Below, piece after piece: positions 23,871 to 27,407 of a DNA stretch of 27,407 nucleotides. Under the pieces are notes generated by a model. The model was given only the letters and a program-made list of their open reading frames with translations. It was not told the DNA's origin and ran no database searches. Position 1 is the stretch's first letter, and each line of letters opens with the position of its first letter. The stretch is from positions 1 to 27,407 of IMG/VR virus record IMGVR_UViG_3300025598_000142; one strand, 5' to 3'. This stretch comes from a virus. A program made the position numbers and the translations under genes.

Positions 23871-25391
23871 TCAATTGTTTCCTTTTAAGAAGGTATCTGA
23901 CGAAGATGTATATGTTTTCCAAGATTTTGGAACACTGATAGCTGAGGCTTTTTCCCTATCAGTAGCATCAGGCTTAAACAAAGACCCATCTAGATTTTCA
24001 TGGTGCGGATAAGGTTCTGTAGTTGGTATTCGAGCCATTATACTTGTAATTGTTGTACCGTCAGTTTCTGTTGGATTGTCTATGGTAGACAATGCAGTTG
24101 CACTGGCTGCGCTGGTTGCAACACCTGAATTAAAATTAATGTTACCGCCATCGATGGCAGTATTGGCTGCCATGATATGCGTATCTCCGCCTGATGTAAA
24201 TTTGTTACTAGAGCCAGTATGAACATCATATTTTCCAGTAATAGTAAGTTTGCCATCGCCTCCGACAATCACATTATAATCTTTGCCCGACTCTGATTGA
24301 AATCTTTCTGCGGCTTTGATATTAACGTTGCGGCCTGCTTCAAAATTAATGTCTCGATCAGCATAAAAATTTAAGTCGTTACTAGAATGAACACTTACGC
24401 TGTCCTGAGCATAGATATCTATTTTACCATCACTGGTTAATTCTATCCAAGCAGTGCCTCGACTATTGGTAATATAAATTAAATCCTCAGTATTATGCAT
24501 TAATATCTGATGACCAGTTCTTGTACGTAACCTAATTAGTTCGTTGGCAGGTTTTGTAACATCGCCGTCTGTATCACCATTATCAATACTGGCGTATTCT
24601 GGAGGACCATCCGTAGGAGCTTTTTTTCTAAGCCAGTTGGCATCTCCATCATCCATAACAAATGTACTACCGCCCAGCCTACTTACTGGAGCATTTAATC
24701 TTTTCCACTCTGCTTTACCAACGTCTGCACGTTTTGCATCTGTTTGCTTATCTGTTGGGCCAGGAGTGCTAATACCAAATACCATACTAGGACTTTCTCT
24801 TCTAGCACTGCTGGTAGTAATTCCACGAATGTCATCTAACAACAATCCTTGGTTTTTTAGTATCTGTGCAAAGGGATGAACGGGTTTGAGATTTTTTTCA
24901 GGATCTCCTGTAGTGGCACTGTCTGGAGCCGCTTTGTTATATTCAGAAGTTGGCACTCGACTAGCACTGCCGTAATTGGTGTCTATTGCACCGCCCACTA
25001 CTTGTTGTGTGGCAGCCAAACCTGGAATCATAAAATTCATTGTGTCATCAATTACACACCCTAACCAGTAACCTCGCTTAGGATCTCCGTTGACAAACAT
25101 TATCATGACAATAGTACCTACATCAGGTGGTACCATCCACATGCCGTAACTTTTTTGTGTATCCTGATAATCATTATTAGGTCCAGTAAAATCTACACTG
25201 GTTACGCCATAAAAAGGACTTAGATATTTTACTTGATGTAGTTGTGTTTCACTATCAGTTGATCCTACGGGTCTTAAAATTTCAACTTCAAGGATACCCA
25301 TGTAGGTAGGATCAAGATTGCTGACAACCTTTGCTAAAAACGGGCCTGGTTTTGGTTCCGTTCCTTGTGAGGAATAATCTTCATTCATCAT
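23871..25391 (-). CDS. 5: Central spike protein gp5-like, without lysozyme domain
   Basis: This 506-aa protein combines an N-terminal OB-fold, residues about 15-125 (GPFLAKVVSNLDPTYMGILEVEI, MVPPDVGTIVMIMFVNGDPKRGYWLGCV), with a C-terminal triple-stranded beta-helix at about 282-425. The helix shows alternating patterns such as IRLRTRTGHQILMH, GKIDIYAQDSVSVHS, DINFEAGRNVNIKA and GKLTITGKYDVHTG. This is the gp5/VgrG spike layout, a trimer that sits under the hub and pierces the outer membrane. T4 gp5 has a lysozyme domain between these parts. Here the linker (about 130-280) is Gly/Pro/Lys-rich and shows no lysozyme motif. The ATG overlaps the upstream stop in ATGA; a second ATG follows at once, so either could be used. 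AGGA lies about 9 bases upstream. Confidence 0.92.
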   Translation of the reverse strand: MMNEDYSSQGTEPKPGPFLAKVVSNLDPTYMGILEVEILRPVGSTDSETQLHQVKYLSPFYGVTSVDFTGPNNDYQDTQKSYGMWMVPPDVGTIVMIMFVNGDPKRGYWLGCVIDDTMNFMIPGLAATQQVVGGAIDTNYGSASRVPTSEYNKAAPDSATTGDPEKNLKPVHPFAQILKNQGLLLDDIRGITTSSARRESPSMVFGISTPGPTDKQTDAKRADVGKAEWKRLNAPVSRLGGSTFVMDDGDANWLRKKAPTDGPPEYASIDNGDTDGDVTKPANELIRLRTRTGHQILMHNTEDLIYITNSRGTAWIELTSDGKIDIYAQDSVSVHSSNDLNFYADRDINFEAGRNVNIKAAERFQSESGKDYNVIVGGDGKLTITGKYDVHTGSSNKFTSGGDTHIMAANTAIDGGNINFNSGVATSAASATALSTIDNPTETDGTTITSIMARIPTTEPYPHHENLDGSLFKPDATDREKASAISVPKSWKTYTSSSDTFLKGNN

Positions 25392-27407
25392 TTAGATGGT
25401 TCCTGTACTTTGGCTTTTTCTGGAACGTTAACGTTAAATGTATTTGATGCAGAACCGGTACCTTTGAATTCCTGACTTGGTACACGATTGCCTTTAAGCG
25501 TTTGTGTAAATTGTCCGCCAGCAAATTTGCTTGTAACAGTTAATAGATGATAAAATCCACTCCACATTAATACAGGTGCGCTCTTTGTACTTTTTCCAAA
25601 GTCATATAAACCAGTAGCTTGATTCAAATCAACTGGTGTTCTAAAATTAATAACGATATGCACTTCTCCATTTTGATGATTAATAGTCATATCACTATTG
25701 AGATTTTTGTATTGACTTGGTTTAGCTGTATAATTGCCGTTGCCACTTTGTGCAATATAGTAAGGATCGCCTATTATGTCCATCTCTAACTGTTGCATGG
25801 CTGACTGATCATTTACAGCATCGTGAAATAGTCTAGCCGCACGGGTATTAGGAGTTTCAAGTCCACCGCCGCCTTTGTTATCTGATTTTGTTTTAGTGCC
25901 AGTATATCTAACTTGTGACGGAACTGTTCCTTTTTGAGCTTTTTGTCCATCTGGCAAAGGATTAGAATTATTTAATTTAGGTTCTGCGGCACTGTCTGAG
26001 TCGGCTAATTTTGCATCGGCTGTTTGATCTATTGCCGTTGCTCCCATTATGGCTGCAAAAGAAGTTTTGAAACTTAAATTAAATCTTATAACATCAACGT
26101 TTTTTCCAGTATAGATGTAATTGTATTCTTTAACAATTTGTTTTTTAAGTTCAGTAAACCCTGAAGCTTTTGTATTAGGTGCCATAAGTTTAGTAGAATG
26201 TACTTCATAGGGCACTACCCTGTACACTATAATTCTAGGTTGTCTACCTGTAGTTTTTTCATTAGAATTATCGCTGACAATAAAAACTTGTGTGTCAATT
26301 CTCCACCACACTTTCATACCGTCTTTAGTTACTTGTGCTTCGCCTAGTGCGCTGGATGCATATTCGCTGTTTAACAATACTTGATTTATTGCTGTTGGTA
26401 TATCAGTATCTTGGCTAAACCTAATGTCACTAATTTTAGGATCTACAGTATTGTTACTGCGTATAACATTGCCTTTACTGTCAATTACCTTGTTGTCTTT
26501 GCCCACAGGTGCATCACCTTTTCTAGTGTCGCTAAATCCCATTTTGGCTTTGCCAAGTTCGTTCACATTGGCAGGATCTTGTACAAATGTATTGTTGCCT
26601 GGAACTTTGCTTTGCACCAAATGTAATTGCTGTGTGATTGCAGACATTGTTGATGTAGATATAGTTGCTCCAGACGAATTTTCACCCTTTGACTGTGTTG
26701 ATCCAGCTGCCGAAGAAGAAATATCTTTGGGAAAAAGAATAAAAATTTGATCAGGAGTTTTTACAATACCTTTTTTTACTTGATCTTTTAGTCGTTGATT
26801 GATAACCACTTGCAAACTTTTTTCTCCTGTTTGCAAAACTTCTTGTACAGTAATACCTTTTACACTTACATCAGTTTTTATTTCACTGTTGTGTGCGCTG
26901 TGTGCTTCTCCGTTGGCTGCTGTACATTCGCAATGATAAACTGACCCGTGTTCGTTCACTGTCATTTCGATATTCAAAAATTTGAAAGGAATCTTTCTAC
27001 TAGTTTGAGGTATAGTGGAAATTTTTCCTGTTTCTGTGTTGCCTCTAAAATCAATAGTTAACAAATACGGAGCCATTGTATAATTGTCATGCTTATTTTT
27101 CCAAGCGGCTTCTTCAATTGCCATTAAAAAAATACCCATACTGTAAGGCTCGATGATATCAAACGACATGTTCAGCATGTTTGACGAACTGTTACCCTCC
27201 ATGCCCATGCTAGAATTAATTTCTAATTTGTCTATATAGAAATCAAATTTTCCAAAGGCAGTTTGTACTCGGTTGCCGGGATCTATGTTAGCTGATTTAC
27301 AAATCCAATCAAACTTGGAAGTGTTACCCATATAACCTTTATCTGGATTATTCAACTGTTCATTAGTAATAGATGCAATGCCTAAAATATAATCGTAACA
27401 GCATAGG
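25388..27407 (-). CDS. Baseplate hub-region structural protein, 5' end outside the window
   Basis: The frame is open from the stop at 25388-25390 to the right edge, giving 672 codons. The N-terminus is therefore missing. A TTG at 27355-27353 is not a credible start, because the frame continues through it for 17 more codons (CCYDYILGIASITNEQ...) without a stop. Visible features are a beta-rich first part (FDFYIDKLEINSSMGMEG, SMGIFLMAIEEAAWKN, KIPFKFLNIEMTVNEHG), a low-complexity Ser/Lys/Asn linker near codons 235-320, and a second ordered part with VVPYEVHSTKLMAPNT and KQIVKEYNYIYTGKNVDVIRFNLSFK. The stop overlaps the gp5 ATG by four bases. Its place just before gp5 and the two-part beta layout suggest a gp27-like hub protein that seats the spike, but I recognise no diagnostic motif. 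It could be another virion structural protein of the hub. Confidence 0.75.
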   Translation of the reverse strand, partial: LCCYDYILGIASITNEQLNNPDKGYMGNTSKFDWICKSANIDPGNRVQTAFGKFDFYIDKLEINSSMGMEGNSSSNMLNMSFDIIEPYSMGIFLMAIEEAAWKNKHDNYTMAPYLLTIDFRGNTETGKISTIPQTSRKIPFKFLNIEMTVNEHGSVYHCECTAANGEAHSAHNSEIKTDVSVKGITVQEVLQTGEKSLQVVINQRLKDQVKKGIVKTPDQIFILFPKDISSSAAGSTQSKGENSSGATISTSTMSAITQQLHLVQSKVPGNNTFVQDPANVNELGKAKMGFSDTRKGDAPVGKDNKVIDSKGNVIRSNNTVDPKISDIRFSQDTDIPTAINQVLLNSEYASSALGEAQVTKDGMKVWWRIDTQVFIVSDNSNEKTTGRQPRIIVYRVVPYEVHSTKLMAPNTKASGFTELKKQIVKEYNYIYTGKNVDVIRFNLSFKTSFAAIMGATAIDQTADAKLADSDSAAEPKLNNSNPLPDGQKAQKGTVPSQVRYTGTKTKSDNKGGGGLETPNTRAARLFHDAVNDQSAMQQLEMDIIGDPYYIAQSGNGNYTAKPSQYKNLNSDMTINHQNGEVHIVINFRTPVDLNQATGLYDFGKSTKSAPVLMWSGFYHLLTVTSKFAGGQFTQTLKGNRVPSQEFKGTGSASNTFNVNVPEKAKVQEPSK

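Noticed and set aside
27353-27355. TTG start for the hub-region protein
   Set aside because: The same frame stays open for 17 more codons to the window edge, so the gene is better read as truncated by the edge.

Overview
The window is a 27.4 kb piece of a large, AT-rich, T4-like contractile-tail phage (myovirus), or a contig of one. It covers the baseplate and tail-fibre module. All seven genes I can support lie on the minus strand, so transcription runs from the right edge to the left. The gp25 and gp6 proteins, the lysozyme-less gp5 and the N-terminal segment of the giant protein have the look I associate with marine or freshwater T4-like phages of cyanobacteria, SAR11 and similar hosts. 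Host and exact genus cannot be read from this window. I saw no tRNA, integrase, transposon or CRISPR array.

Layout in order of transcription (right to left): (1) 27407-25388, a 5'-truncated hub-region structural protein; (2) 25391-23871, a gp5-like central spike with OB fold and beta-helix but no lysozyme; (3) 23869-23435, gp25 wedge protein; (4) a 48-bp gap with a T4-type late promoter (AATAAATA); (5) 23386-19745, an oversized gp6 wedge protein of 1213 aa; (6) 19745-4056, one uninterrupted 5229-codon gene for a giant mosaic virion protein; (7) 4051-1394, an 885-aa fibre built from 19 'LGGVK(V/I)DG' repeats; (8) 1392-163, a 409-aa peptidase of the sedolisin (S53) family with all catalytic residues but no pro-domain; (9) 162-114, a short gap with a second late promoter (GATAAATA); (10) 113-1, the first 37 codons of a small conserved-looking phage gene.

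The genes are packed tightly, with ATGA and TAATG overlaps or gaps of 1-4 bp, as expected for co-translated virion parts. I infer that the hub protein and gp5 form the centre of the baseplate, that gp25 and gp6 form the wedge, and that the giant protein fills the place where T4 has gp7, gp8 and further peripheral wedge proteins. The repeat fibre and the peptidase follow at the distal end and would be the host-facing parts.

The most unusual items are the catalytically intact, pro-domain-less sedolisin coupled to the fibre gene, and the roughly 570-kDa protein with a seven-motif FG-GAP-like propeller interrupted by other modules and six chitin-binding-like modules.
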